The position numbers and the translations under genes were made by a program. Below are positions 1 to 10,111 of a stretch of 53,910 bases of DNA, piece by piece. Within the stretch, counting starts at the first letter, position 1; every line of letters starts with the position of its first letter. Source of the DNA: DATARH01 sp036264235 (GTDB lineage Bacteria; Pseudomonadota; Alphaproteobacteria; ATCC43930; CGMCC-115725); contig DATARH010000008.1 in the NCBI GenBank assembly GCA_036264235.1, forward strand, positions 1-53,910, given 5' to 3'. Under the pieces are notes generated by a model. That model was not told where the DNA came from and made no database searches. It saw only the letters and a program-made list of their open reading frames with translations.

Positions 1-38
1 CCTTCAGTCACTGGTCGTCGACAAAGAAAGAGCGCCGA

Positions 39-56
39 GGCACCCGCTTGGGCGCC
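39..56 (-). terminator. Possible terminator hairpin after rubrerythrin
   Basis: A 7-bp stem with a 4-nt loop lies about 20 bp past the rubrerythrin stop codon. In minus-strand RNA the stem is fully paired if one G-U is allowed, whereas plus-strand RNA would carry an A-C mismatch, which favours minus-strand use. The following sequence is only moderately T-rich, so the call is weak. Confidence 0.35.
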
Positions 57-76
57 CCTTCGGGCCGGGATGAAAG

Positions 77-499
77 CTAACCCTCCAGCGCGTCGAGCGC
101 CTTCTGAAAGCGGCCGGCATGAGACTTCTCGGCCTTGGCGAGGGTCTCGAACCAATCGGCAATCTCCTCGAAGCCTTCCTGGCGGGCGGCGCGGGCCATG
201 CCCGGGTACATGTCGGTGTATTCGTGCGTCTCGCCGGCGATCGCCGCCTTGAGGTTGTCGCTGGTGCCGCCGATCGGCTTGCCGGTCGCCGGATCACCGA
301 CCTCTTCCAGATATTCCAAATGGCCGTGCGCGTGGCCGGTCTCGCCCTCGGCAGTCGAGCGGAACACCGCCGACACGTCGTTGTAGCCTTCGACATCGGC
401 CTTCTGAGCGAAATAGAGATAGCGGCGGTTGGCCTGGCTCTCGCCGGCGAATGCGGCCTTCAGGTTTTCCTCGGTTTTCGAGCCTTTTAAGGATGCCAT
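77..499 (-). CDS. Rubrerythrin (di-iron ferritin-like protein, no rubredoxin domain)
   Basis: This 140-residue four-helix di-iron protein of the rubrerythrin/ferritin-like family is expected to act in the cytoplasm in peroxide reduction or iron handling. The iron-ligand pattern is complete: E20, E53-x2-H56, E90 (E93 nearby) and E124-x2-H127. The C-terminal rubredoxin (CxxC) domain of classical rubrerythrin is absent, so electrons must come from a separate donor. The start is the ATG at 499, preceded by a strong AGGAGG; a longer in-frame reading to 580 lacks such a site and would run through the promoter spacer. The gene lies downstream of irr. A sigma70-like promoter and a perfect Irr palindrome sit in the 158-bp gap, so iron control by Irr is likely. 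The family is secure; the exact substrate is not. Confidence 0.93.
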   Translation of the reverse strand: MASLKGSKTEENLKAAFAGESQANRRYLYFAQKADVEGYNDVSAVFRSTAEGETGHAHGHLEYLEEVGDPATGKPIGGTSDNLKAAIAGETHEYTDMYPGMARAARQEGFEEIADWFETLAKAEKSHAGRFQKALDALEG

Positions 500-589
500 C
501 CTTCCCTCCTGATATGCGGGATCAAAAATTCTGCCGGACGGGGCCGCCACAGCTCCATATTCCTGAGCGGACGGCGCCACGCAAAGCGC

Positions 590-618
590 AATTTAGAGAT
601 GCGCAGACTCCGAGTCAA
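590..618 (-). promoter_or_regulatory. Predicted rubrerythrin promoter
   Basis: On the minus strand a -35 TTGACT (613-618) and a -10 TAAATT (590-595) are separated by 17 nt. This is close to the sigma70 consensus and lies about 90 bp upstream of the rubrerythrin start codon. The Irr box begins 6 bp upstream of the -35. Confidence 0.6.
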
Positions 619-623
619 CGCGT

Positions 624-640
624 TTTAGAAAAATTCTAAA
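624..640. promoter_or_regulatory. Iron control element (Irr box)
   Basis: The sequence is a perfect inverted repeat, TTTAGAA-AAA-TTCTAAA, with 7-bp arms and a 3-nt spacer. It matches the iron control element bound by Irr in alphaproteobacteria as I recall it (TTAGAA-N3-TTCTAA core). It lies 18 bp after the irr stop codon and just upstream of the rubrerythrin -35, centred near -49 relative to the likely transcription start. In the literature Irr can activate or repress depending on where the site sits, so the direction of control is not settled by sequence. Confidence 0.75.
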
Positions 641-657
641 CTGAGCGGGAAGGCTTG

Positions 658-1095
658 TTAAGCCGCGGTTTCGGGCTCGCCTTCGCGGCGGACGCGGATG
701 ATCACATCGACGCGGCGGATCGCCGTGCCATCGGGCGGTTGCGGCAGGCTGCCGACCATGACCATCTCGCCCGGAATATCCTGCAAGCGACCGCTCGACT
801 CGCAGAAAAAATGATGGTGGTCGTCGACATTGGTATCGAAATAGGAGCGGCCGGGCTCGACCACGACCTCGCGCAGCAGTCCGGCATCGGTGAACTGGTG
901 CAGCGTGTTGTAGACTGTCGCCAGGGACACCCGGATTGCCGCGGACGCCGCCTCGCCATGCAATTGCTCGGCGCTCACATGGCGGTCGCCGGCATCGAAC
1001 AGCAAACGAGCCAGAGCAAGGCGCTGACGGGTCGGGCGAAGCCCGGCTTGGCGCAGACGGGCCAAAATGGCGGGCGATGGATCAAGCGACGACAT
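658..1095 (-). CDS. irr: Fur-family iron response regulator Irr
   Basis: This 145-residue Fur-superfamily regulator has an N-terminal winged helix (roughly residues 10-75, with the recognition-helix motif LATVYNTLHQF at 58-68) and a C-terminal dimerisation and metal/haem domain. The histidine triplet H93-H95 in the DDHHHFFCE context is typical of Irr, the haem-sensing regulator that replaces Fur in much iron control in alphaproteobacteria. The N-terminal GCPWHD haem-regulatory motif of Bradyrhizobium Irr is absent, as in Irr proteins of many other genera. The ATG at 1095 begins the conserved region at the usual length. A second Fur-family gene lies at 23614-24078, and the rubrerythrin gene with its Irr box follows directly. 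PerR is the main alternative, but the HHH signature and the palindrome favour Irr. Confidence 0.87.
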   Translation of the reverse strand: MSSLDPSPAILARLRQAGLRPTRQRLALARLLFDAGDRHVSAEQLHGEAASAAIRVSLATVYNTLHQFTDAGLLREVVVEPGRSYFDTNVDDHHHFFCESSGRLQDIPGEMVMVGSLPQPPDGTAIRRVDVIIRVRREGEPETAA

Positions 1096-1152
1096 GTCCC
1101 AAATATAAGCGTCCGCGGGCCGAAAATAAAGCGCCGCCAGCGCTTTAAACGA

Positions 1153-2550
1153 TCAGTCGCCGGTCTGCAGCCGCTCGACCAGATCGCGCACGGTCGGGAC
1201 ATAGCCGTTGGCATAAAACGGGTCGGAGGCGAAGCGATAGGCGTTGTGGCCGGCGAACATCAGCTGGAACTCGACGTCGTCGGAATGGCGGATCGCCTGC
1301 AGGGTCTTCTGGATGCAGTAGCTGCGCGGGTCGGTCTTCTTGCCGGTCGTGGCGGCCTCGTTCTGCGCCCAATTCGAGAACATGCAGGCGCTGAGGCAGC
1401 CCATGCAGTTGATCTGGTCGGTGCGGATTTCAAAAGCCTTTTCCGGGGTGACGAAGATCAGCGTCGAATCCGGCGTCCGCAATGCCTCGGTAAAACCCTC
1501 GGCGACCCAGCGCTCGGCGGCCTCGCGATCGTGAGCAGTCAAATAGACGAGGCGGCCGCGGGCGCCGACACGGAACGGCGCGGCGTGCTCGCCGACCGCT
1601 TCGATCGCATATGCGACCTGGTGCTCGGCGCGCGCCTCCAGCTCGTGCAGAAAGTCGTTGCGCACGGCCGACGAGTAGAACCCGGTCGGGCTGAACCGGT
1701 TCAGCGATACGTCGCCCTCCTTGAGGGTCAGCAGGCGGCGCTTCCACGCATCCGAGATCGGGCTTTCCTGGGTCAAGAGCGGGCGGGTGCCGAATTGGAA
1801 CGCGATCGGGCCGAGTTCCGGGTTGTCGATCCAATCGGCCCATTCGCGCAGGCACCAGACCCCGCCGGCCATGAAGATCGGCGTCGCGTCGAGCCCGAAT
1901 TCGCTCATCAGGCTGCGCAGCTCGGCGACGCGCGGATAGGCCGGTTCGGGACGCGCCGGATCTTCGCTGTTGGTGATGCCGTTGTGGCCGCCGGCGAGCC
2001 ACGGATCCTCGTATACGACGCCGCCGAGCCAGTCGCGGAACCGGTGGTAGGCGCGCTTCCACAGGGCGCGGAAGGCGCGGCCCGACGATACGATCGGGTA
2101 GTAATAGACGCCGTAGCGGGCGCAAATCTCGGCGATGCGGTATGGCATGCCGGCGCCGCAGGTAACGCCGTGAATAAGGCCCCGGGCGCCGTCGAGGACG
2201 CCGTGCAGAACCCGCTCGGCGGCGGCCATTTCCCACAGCACGTTCATGTGGATGCGGCCTTCGCCGTTCGACCGTTCATAGGCGACCCGCGCCTGCTGGA
2301 TGCCGCCGGCGATCGCGTAGGCGACCAGCTCCTCATGCCGCTCCCGGCGCGTGCGGCCGTGGTAGATTTGCGGGATCAACTCGCCAGCCTGGTTATAGCT
2401 GTCGGCGTTGACCCCGGAAAAGGTGCCGACACCGCAGGAGGCTGCCCAGGCGCCGGAACTCTCGCCGTTCGAGATCGAGATGCCCTTGCCGCCCTCAACC
2501 AGCGGCAGGACTTCGCGCCCGGAAATGATCAGCGGGTGCAGAGGCTTCAT
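1153..2550 (-). CDS. Nitronate monooxygenase-like flavoprotein with C-terminal Cys cluster
   Basis: This 465-residue protein belongs to the 2-nitropropane dioxygenase / nitronate monooxygenase TIM-barrel flavoprotein family. Family features include a Gly-rich, GAGMP-containing phosphate-binding region and the segment AGGVW. Such enzymes bind FMN and oxidise alkyl nitronates or act as enoyl reductases. It is about 100 residues longer than short family members. The extension contains C382-x2-C385-x3-C389 and a further C412, which resembles an iron-sulfur or zinc site; that is my inference. The start is the ATG at 2550, which overlaps the stop of the phosphodiesterase gene in an ATGA arrangement, so the two are probably translationally coupled. 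A longer reading to 2679 would overlap the neighbour extensively. The substrate is unknown. Confidence 0.78.
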   Translation of the reverse strand: MKPLHPLIISGREVLPLVEGGKGISISNGESSGAWAASCGVGTFSGVNADSYNQAGELIPQIYHGRTRRERHEELVAYAIAGGIQQARVAYERSNGEGRIHMNVLWEMAAAERVLHGVLDGARGLIHGVTCGAGMPYRIAEICARYGVYYYPIVSSGRAFRALWKRAYHRFRDWLGGVVYEDPWLAGGHNGITNSEDPARPEPAYPRVAELRSLMSEFGLDATPIFMAGGVWCLREWADWIDNPELGPIAFQFGTRPLLTQESPISDAWKRRLLTLKEGDVSLNRFSPTGFYSSAVRNDFLHELEARAEHQVAYAIEAVGEHAAPFRVGARGRLVYLTAHDREAAERWVAEGFTEALRTPDSTLIFVTPEKAFEIRTDQINCMGCLSACMFSNWAQNEAATTGKKTDPRSYCIQKTLQAIRHSDDVEFQLMFAGHNAYRFASDPFYANGYVPTVRDLVERLQTGD

Positions 2551-3347
2551 CGAACCGCTCCCGGCTGCAAAGTGGCGAAGCCGGGGACGCCCGGACGCAC
2601 CGGTCGCTCGGGCTGATGTGCTGCGATCATCGATAGGATTATATCGGGAACATCGGAAAAAACGGAAGTAACCCCCCAATCAAACAATTGCCGCGCCCGC
2701 CCGGGGTCGTTGACGGTATAGGCCAGCAGCGGATACCCGGCGGCGCGGATCGCCGATATCAGCGGCATGCTCAACCGCCGATGATCGAAATTGACCGTCG
2801 TGCAGTCGAGCCGCTCAGCGGTAGCGGCCCAGCTCCGCGACAGCAATCTGAGCAGCAACCCTCGCGGGACCTTCGGCGCCAGATCCCGCATCGCGGCAAG
2901 CACCTCGACGGCAAAACTCGACACCAAGACCGACGGTGCGGCGAGGCCAAGCCGAGCCAGGCTCACCGACACGGCCGCCGCAGTTGCGCGGGCGAGACCG
3001 CGTTCCGCCTTGATCTCGATATTGGCGCCAAGGGCGAGTTCGGCGCAGAGCGTCAGCGCCTCGTCGAGTGTCGGCACGCGCTCACCGCGGAACTGGGGGC
3101 CGAACCAGGCGCCGGCGTCATACTGCCGAATCTGCTGCAAGGATTTGTCGGCGAGCCGGCCCTTGCCGTCGGTGGTGCGGTCGAGCCGGTCGTCATGACA
3201 GATGACGAGCGCGCCGTCGGCAGTCAGCCGGACGTCGAACTCAACCCAGTCACAGCCGAGCGCCTTGGCGCGGCGAAACCCGGCGAGCGTGTTCTCCGGC
3301 GCCCGCGCCGCAGCGCCGCGATGGCCGATTACCGGCGGCAGGATCAT
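2547..3347 (-). CDS. ugpQ: Glycerophosphodiester phosphodiesterase
   Basis: This 266-residue cytoplasmic-type GDPD hydrolyses glycerophosphodiesters to glycerol-3-phosphate and an alcohol. The family signatures are clear: HRG with PENT near residues 9-19, the metal ligands in VEFDVR near 36-41, the second catalytic His in ICHDD near 49-53, and the downstream EIKAE segment. No signal peptide is visible, which fits UgpQ-type rather than periplasmic GlpQ-type enzymes. It lies 48 bp downstream of pnp and shares a 4-bp overlap with the flavoprotein gene that follows. The link to phospholipid turnover is family knowledge; nothing here shows a specific regulator. Confidence 0.9.
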   Translation of the reverse strand: MILPPVIGHRGAAARAPENTLAGFRRAKALGCDWVEFDVRLTADGALVICHDDRLDRTTDGKGRLADKSLQQIRQYDAGAWFGPQFRGERVPTLDEALTLCAELALGANIEIKAERGLARATAAAVSVSLARLGLAAPSVLVSSFAVEVLAAMRDLAPKVPRGLLLRLLSRSWAATAERLDCTTVNFDHRRLSMPLISAIRAAGYPLLAYTVNDPGRARQLFDWGVTSVFSDVPDIILSMIAAHQPERPVRPGVPGFATLQPGAVR

Positions 3348-3395
3348 TGCCGGCCCCGATGCGGCATGCGCCGCCGACGAAGAGCGGCGCCAGCC

Positions 3396-5543
<2,148 letters not shown>

Positions 5544-5569
5544 TCATCATCCTTCCGAACAAACGGACA

Positions 5570-5630
5570 GCGGCGGCGAAAGCCGGATTGCGTTCCGGCC
5601 GCCGCATTCCTGGCGCCGCCCTGCGGCGCC
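5570..5630 (-). promoter_or_regulatory. Tandem hairpins in the rpsO-pnp intercistronic leader
   Basis: The leader-proximal hairpin is a perfect 8-bp GC stem with a 3-nt loop (arms 5612-5619 and 5623-5630). Next towards pnp is a compound hairpin with a 6-bp inner stem (5582-5587 with 5594-5599) and a 7-bp outer stem (5570-5576 with about 5599-5605). There is no T-tract, so these look like RNA processing or stability elements rather than a terminator. In E. coli the equivalent region carries the RNase III site through which PNPase represses itself; a similar role here is inferred. Confidence 0.5.
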
Positions 5631-5713
5631 GAATTGAAGGGATATGGCGATCAGCGGGCCGCCGCGCAAATCCGGTCTGCGCGCTGTCTGTCGGCCGTGA
5701 TCGCCAGTGAAAC

Positions 5714-5983
5714 TCAACGGCGCAGCCCGAGGCGGCCGATCAGCGTTTCGTAGCGCTTGCCATCGGAACGCCGGAGATAATCGAGCAGTCGGCGCCGCTG
5801 GCCGACCATGACCAACAGGCCGCGCCGCGAATGAAAGTCCTTGTTATGCGACGAGAGGTGGTCGGTCAGGTTGCGGATCCGCTCCGACAGAATCGCGACC
5901 TGCACCTCGGGCGAGCCGGTATCGCCCGATTTGGTCGCGTATTCCGAAATGAGCTCCTGCTTGCGCTCGGCGGTAATCGACAT
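5714..5983 (-). CDS. rpsO: 30S ribosomal protein S15
   Basis: This 89-residue primary 16S rRNA-binding protein nucleates assembly of the 30S platform. The standard S15 architecture is visible, with the N-terminal STKSGDTGS-like segment (here ATKSGDTGSPEVQ) and the conserved LSSHNKDFHSRRGLL and RRRLLDYLRR blocks. The length is that of the family. GAAAGGGA precedes the ATG at 5983. It lies 15 bp after truB and 170 bp before pnp, the common bacterial truB-rpsO-pnp order. Confidence 0.99.
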   Translation of the reverse strand: MSITAERKQELISEYATKSGDTGSPEVQVAILSERIRNLTDHLSSHNKDFHSRRGLLVMVGQRRRLLDYLRRSDGKRYETLIGRLGLRR

Positions 5984-5998
5984 CGGGATTTTTCCCTT

Positions 5999-6913
5999 TC
6001 AGCGATTGAGGATGCGCACCGGCTTGAGACCGCCGTTTTCGATCTGCGCCACCGCGATCAGAAGCTGGTCGTGCCTGGCGCCGATGATCGTGCCGTCCGT
6101 GAGCCCGTCGAGCCGTGCCCGCTGACAAGGATCACCGGGGGTTACCCGCTGTCCATGCCGCAATCGCACGGCTTCGGCCGCCGTCAGGGCGAGTGCCGGG
6201 ATGTCGTCCAGCACCGTCTCGATCGGCAGCAGATGCCCGGAAGCGGCGAGACTATGCCCAAGCGCCAGCGCCGAATCCAGGGAAATCGCCGCGTTCTCGG
6301 CGAAGGGGCCGACCGCCAGCCGCCGCAATTCGGCGATGTGACCGACGGTTCCGAGCGCCGCCGCCAGATCGCGGGCGAGCGAGCGGATATAGGTTCCCTC
6401 GCCGACCGCGGCCTCGAACTCGGCATGGTCCGGGGCGAGGACCCGGAGCAGCCGAAATTCGTCGATCGCGACCGGACGCGCCGTCAATTCCGGCGGGCGG
6501 CCGGCGCGGGCCAGCGCATAGGCGCGGCGGCCGGCGATCTTGATCGCGGAAAAGGCCGGCGGCCGCTGCAGGATCGTTCCGGTGAAGGCCGGCAGCGCCG
6601 CACCAATGTCCCCGGCGGTTGGCCGGACCGCGCTCTCGGCGATGACCGAGCCCTCGCGGTCGTCGGTGTCGGTGGCGGCACCCCAGCACACCGTAAACCG
6701 GTAGCGCTTGCGGCCGGGCGAGGCGAAGCGAACAGTTTTGGTCGCCTCGCCGAGTGCAACCGGCAGCACCCCGGTGGCGAGTGGATCGAGCGTGCCGGCG
6801 TGGCCCGTCTTGACCTTGAGGATATGGCGCAATTTTTCGACGACGCGGCTCGAGGTCAGCCCCCGCGGCTTGTCGATCACCAGCCAGCCGCTGAGCCCCG
6901 GCTCAGTCCCCAT
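5999..6913 (-). CDS. truB: tRNA pseudouridine(55) synthase
   Basis: This 304-residue enzyme isomerises U55 in the T-loop of tRNAs. The catalytic aspartate is D43 in the motif GHAGTLDPLATGVL, preceded by the conserved WLVIDKPRGLTS segment. A short C-terminal PUA-like region follows. The start is the ATG at 6913, which gives the normal N-terminus; a longer reading to 7057 only covers rbfA sequence in another frame. Its start overlaps the end of rbfA by 11 bp, which suggests translational coupling. Confidence 0.97.
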   Translation of the reverse strand: MGTEPGLSGWLVIDKPRGLTSSRVVEKLRHILKVKTGHAGTLDPLATGVLPVALGEATKTVRFASPGRKRYRFTVCWGAATDTDDREGSVIAESAVRPTAGDIGAALPAFTGTILQRPPAFSAIKIAGRRAYALARAGRPPELTARPVAIDEFRLLRVLAPDHAEFEAAVGEGTYIRSLARDLAAALGTVGHIAELRRLAVGPFAENAAISLDSALALGHSLAASGHLLPIETVLDDIPALALTAAEAVRLRHGQRVTPGDPCQRARLDGLTDGTIIGARHDQLLIAVAQIENGGLKPVRILNR

Positions 6914-7340
6914 TCTCGTCCTCGGCGTCGGACGGATGCAGGTCGCGCTCGACCGCATGGTCGGCCAGTAGGGTGGCGATGCGTTCGGCCGACTCGAACG
7001 CCCGGTCGAAGGCGAAGACGAGGCTCGGCGTGTGGCGCAGGCCGAGACTGCGGCCAATGCGAGCTTTCAGAAAACCGGCGCTGCGTTCGAGCCCGGCCAT
7101 GACCTCATCGGCCCTGGTGCCGGCGAGCGGTATCACGAAGGCGCTGGCGTTGCGCAGGTCGGGGCTCATCCGCACCTCGGTCACGGTGACGCTGGCCTCC
7201 TGCAAGGCCGGGTCGCGCAACTCGCCCGGGCGCAGCAATTGCGCCAGCGCGTGGCGCAATTCCTCGCCGACCCGCAGCTGCCGCTGGCTTGGCGGCTGCG
7301 CCGGCAAGCCGAATTCATGGTGGCGTCTGCGACGAGGCAT
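6903..7340 (-). CDS. rbfA: Ribosome-binding factor A
   Basis: This 145-residue KH-fold protein assists late 16S rRNA processing and 30S maturation. The typical core is visible: RVGEELRHALAQLL, the VTVTEVRMSPDLRNA strand-turn region, and GLRHTPSLVFAFD near the C-terminus. The ATG at 7340 gives MPRRRRHHEF, a normal basic N-terminus. The upstream in-frame extension would run through the REP-like repeat and is not credible. The gene is separated from infB by 131 bp, which hold the paired REP palindromes, and overlaps truB. Confidence 0.96.
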   Translation of the reverse strand: MPRRRRHHEFGLPAQPPSQRQLRVGEELRHALAQLLRPGELRDPALQEASVTVTEVRMSPDLRNASAFVIPLAGTRADEVMAGLERSAGFLKARIGRSLGLRHTPSLVFAFDRAFESAERIATLLADHAVERDLHPSDAEDENGD

Positions 7341-7398
7341 CTGTTCTATGTGATGGCTTTGGGCGAATGCGCAGCGAAGCCCATCTCTAAAATCGTTT

Positions 7399-7454
7399 AT
7401 GCCCGGCCTTGTGCCGGGCATCCGATCGTGGATGGCCGGGCCAAACCCGGCCAT
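7399..7454. repeat. Paired REP-like palindromes (infB-rbfA spacer)
   Basis: Two perfect 9-bp hairpins stand 10 bp apart. The first (7399-7421) has arms ATGCCCGGC and GCCGGGCAT around CTTGT. The second (7432-7454) has arms ATGGCCGGG and CCCGGCCAT around CCAAA. Related sequences recur at 37504-37527 and 40162-40240 in other spacers, which marks a dispersed palindromic repeat family rather than gene-specific structure. In the operon transcript it could act in RNA stability or processing. Confidence 0.8.
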
Positions 7455-7471
7455 GAACGGTCGAGAAGCCT

Positions 7472-10111
7472 TTAGAGCGCCCGCGCGACCTCCTCGACCT
7501 CGAAGCACTCGATGACGTCGCCGACCTGGACGTTGTCGTAGTTCTCGAAGGCCATGCCGCACTCGTAGCCTTCCTGAACCTCGCGCACCTCGTCCTTGAA
7601 GCGCTTCAGCGTCTTCAGCGTGCCCTCGTGAATCACGACGTTGTCACGCAAGAGACGCACCTTGGCGCCGCGGCGAACGGTACCTTCGGTGACGCGACAG
7701 CCCGCGACCTTCCCGACCCGGGTGATGTTGAACACCTCGCGGATCGCTGCATTTCCGAGGAGCTTCTCGCGCAGCGTCGGCGCCAGCATGCCGGACAGCG
7801 CGTTGCGGATATCGTCGATCACGTCGTAGATGATCGAGTAGTAGCGGATTTCGACACCGTCGCGCCGCGCCAGGTCGCGCGCCTGCGGATTGGCGCGGAC
7901 ATTGAAGCCGATGATCACCGCGTTGGTCGCCTTGGCGAGGATCACGTCGCTTTCGGTGATGCCGCCGACCGCAGAATGAAGCACGCGGACCGCGACCTCT
8001 TCGGTCGACAGTTTCCCCAGCGAGCCGGTGATCGCCTCAAGCGAGCCCTGGACGTCAGATTTGACGACGATCGGCAGCTCCTTGGCAACGCCCGACGCGA
8101 TCTGCGAGAACATCTGTTCGAGCGTGCCGCGCCCGGCCGTCGCAGCCGCGGTGTCGCGCCGCCGCCGGGCCCGGAAATCGGTGACCTCGCGCGCCCGGCT
8201 CTCATTGTCGACGACGACGAAATCGTCACCGGCGAGCGGGATGCCGTTGAGGCCCAACACCTCGATCGGCACCGACGGGCCGGCCTCGCGCTGGTTCTGT
8301 CCGCGATCGTCGGTCAGCGCCCGCACCCGGCCCCACTCGGCGCCGGAGACGAAGATATCGCCGACTTTCAGCGTGCCGCGCTGGATCAGCACGGTCGCCA
8401 CCGGACCTCGCCCGCGCTCGAGCTTGGCTTCGAGAACAACGCCTTCGGCCGGCCGGTTTGGGTTGGATTTGAGGTCGAGCAATTCCGACTGAAGCAGGAT
8501 CGCTTCCTCGAGCTTGTCGAGGTTGGTCTTTTTCAGCGCCGAAACCTCGACATCGAGCACCTCGCCGCCGAGCTCTTCGACGACGAGCTCGTGCTGCAGC
8601 AATTCCTGACGGACCCGCTCCGGCTTCGCATCGGGGCGATCGATCTTGTTGATCGCGACGATGATCGGCACCTCGGCCGCCTTGGCGTGCCGGATCGCCT
8701 CGACCGTCTGCTCCATGATGCCGTCATCGGCGGCGACGACGAGCACAACGATGTCGGTGACATCGGCGCCGCGGGCCCGCATCGAGGTGAAGGCCTGGTG
8801 GCCGGGAGTATCGATAAAGGTGATCTGCCGGCCGTTTCTCAGGGTGACCTGATAGGCGCCGATGTGCTGGGTGATGCCACCGGCCTCGCCGCCGGCGACA
8901 TCCGTCTCGCGCAGCGCGTCGAGCAGTGAGGTCTTGCCGTGATCGACATGGCCCATGATCGTGACCACCGGCGCGCGCGGCGCAGCATCGCCCTCCTCAT
9001 CGGCGTCGCCGCGCAACCCGATCTCGACGTCGCTCTCGGCGACGCGGCGCAAGCGGTGACCGAATTCGGTCACCACCAGTTCGGCGGTGTCGGCATCGAT
9101 GACCTGCGACGGGGTCGCCATGACCCCCATCCGCATCAGCGCCTTGATCACGTCGACGCCGCGCTCGGCCATCCGGTTGGCGAGCTCCTGGACGGTGATC
9201 GTCTCGGGGATGATGACTTCGCGGACGATCTTCTGCTGCTCGCCCTGAGCCTGGTGAAGCCGCTGCCGCTCGCGCTCACGGGCGCGGCGCACGGCGGCGA
9301 GACTGCGCATCCGCTCGTCGTCGTCGGATAGGGCGCGGGTCACCGTCATCTTGCCGGTGCGGCGACGGGGTTCGTCACGACGGGCGGGGGTCGGCGGCCG
9401 GCGAGCGCCCGGCGCGCCGGGGCGCCGGGCCTGAGCCGGAGCTTCTTCCTCTTCCTCGGCCGGCATCTTGCCGGCGGCGGCGAGAGCGGCGACCTTGGCA
9501 GCGGCAGCCTTGCCGGCGCGTTCGGCGACCTCGCGGCGGGACTCTTCCTCCTTGCGGCGGGCCGCTTCTTCCTCGGCGCGCTTTTGTGCGTCCCCTTGCT
9601 CGCGCTTACGGGCCTCGACTTCCTCGGTGCGGCGACGCACCTCGTCCTCGGCCTGTTGGCGCGCTTCGGCGGCAGCGCGCTCTTCCTCTTCGCGGCGGCG
9701 ATCGGCCTCGGCCAGCGCGGCACGGCGGCGCGCCTCGACATCGGCCTTGGCGGCATCCTGGACCGCGCGCACCCGGGCGGCGGTCTCCTCGGCGGTCAGC
9801 TGCCGCGGCACCCCCGTCGGGCGGCGCGCCGGCTCGGTCCTCGGGGCCGAGATCGGCTCCGACACCGCAGGCTCCGCCCGGGCAACTGTCGCGCCGGGTT
9901 CGGCACGGGCCGGCTCAGGCGCGGAGCCCGGGCCGATGACGCGCTTCTTGCGCACCTCGACGGTGACCTGCTTCGAGCGGCCATGCGAGAAGCTTTGCCG
10001 CACCTGGCCGGTCTCGACCGGCCGACGCAGGCCGAGGGTGCCGCCGGTACGCAGCGTCAGCGGGCGCTTCTGCTCTTGCTCGGTCTGATCTTGCTCGTTC
10101 GCTTCAGCCAT
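7472..10111 (-). CDS. infB: Translation initiation factor IF-2
   Basis: This GTPase delivers fMet-tRNA to the 30S subunit. The N-terminal conserved block LRRPVETGQVRQSFSHGRSK is typical of alphaproteobacterial IF-2. A long charged Arg/Glu/Ala-rich linker rich in coiled-coil character follows, then the GTPase domain with the G1 motif GHVDHGKTS and the G4 motif NKID, the beta-barrel domains II and IV, and the C-terminal tRNA-binding region. The length of about 879 residues is normal. I prefer the ATG at 10111 (MAEANEQ) on similarity of the N-terminus; an alternative ATG at 10129 adds six residues. Either start overlaps the ylxR stop slightly. Confidence 0.98.
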   Translation of the reverse strand: MAEANEQDQTEQEQKRPLTLRTGGTLGLRRPVETGQVRQSFSHGRSKQVTVEVRKKRVIGPGSAPEPARAEPGATVARAEPAVSEPISAPRTEPARRPTGVPRQLTAEETAARVRAVQDAAKADVEARRRAALAEADRRREEEERAAAEARQQAEDEVRRRTEEVEARKREQGDAQKRAEEEAARRKEEESRREVAERAGKAAAAKVAALAAAGKMPAEEEEEAPAQARRPGAPGARRPPTPARRDEPRRRTGKMTVTRALSDDDERMRSLAAVRRARERERQRLHQAQGEQQKIVREVIIPETITVQELANRMAERGVDVIKALMRMGVMATPSQVIDADTAELVVTEFGHRLRRVAESDVEIGLRGDADEEGDAAPRAPVVTIMGHVDHGKTSLLDALRETDVAGGEAGGITQHIGAYQVTLRNGRQITFIDTPGHQAFTSMRARGADVTDIVVLVVAADDGIMEQTVEAIRHAKAAEVPIIVAINKIDRPDAKPERVRQELLQHELVVEELGGEVLDVEVSALKKTNLDKLEEAILLQSELLDLKSNPNRPAEGVVLEAKLERGRGPVATVLIQRGTLKVGDIFVSGAEWGRVRALTDDRGQNQREAGPSVPIEVLGLNGIPLAGDDFVVVDNESRAREVTDFRARRRRDTAAATAGRGTLEQMFSQIASGVAKELPIVVKSDVQGSLEAITGSLGKLSTEEVAVRVLHSAVGGITESDVILAKATNAVIIGFNVRANPQARDLARRDGVEIRYYSIIYDVIDDIRNALSGMLAPTLREKLLGNAAIREVFNITRVGKVAGCRVTEGTVRRGAKVRLLRDNVVIHEGTLKTLKRFKDEVREVQEGYECGMAFENYDNVQVGDVIECFEVEEVARAL

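Noticed and set aside
655..2616. A 653-codon open frame antisense to irr and the flavoprotein gene
   Set aside because: It mirrors codon positions of the real genes on the other strand and has no family resemblance; long antisense frames are expected at this GC content.
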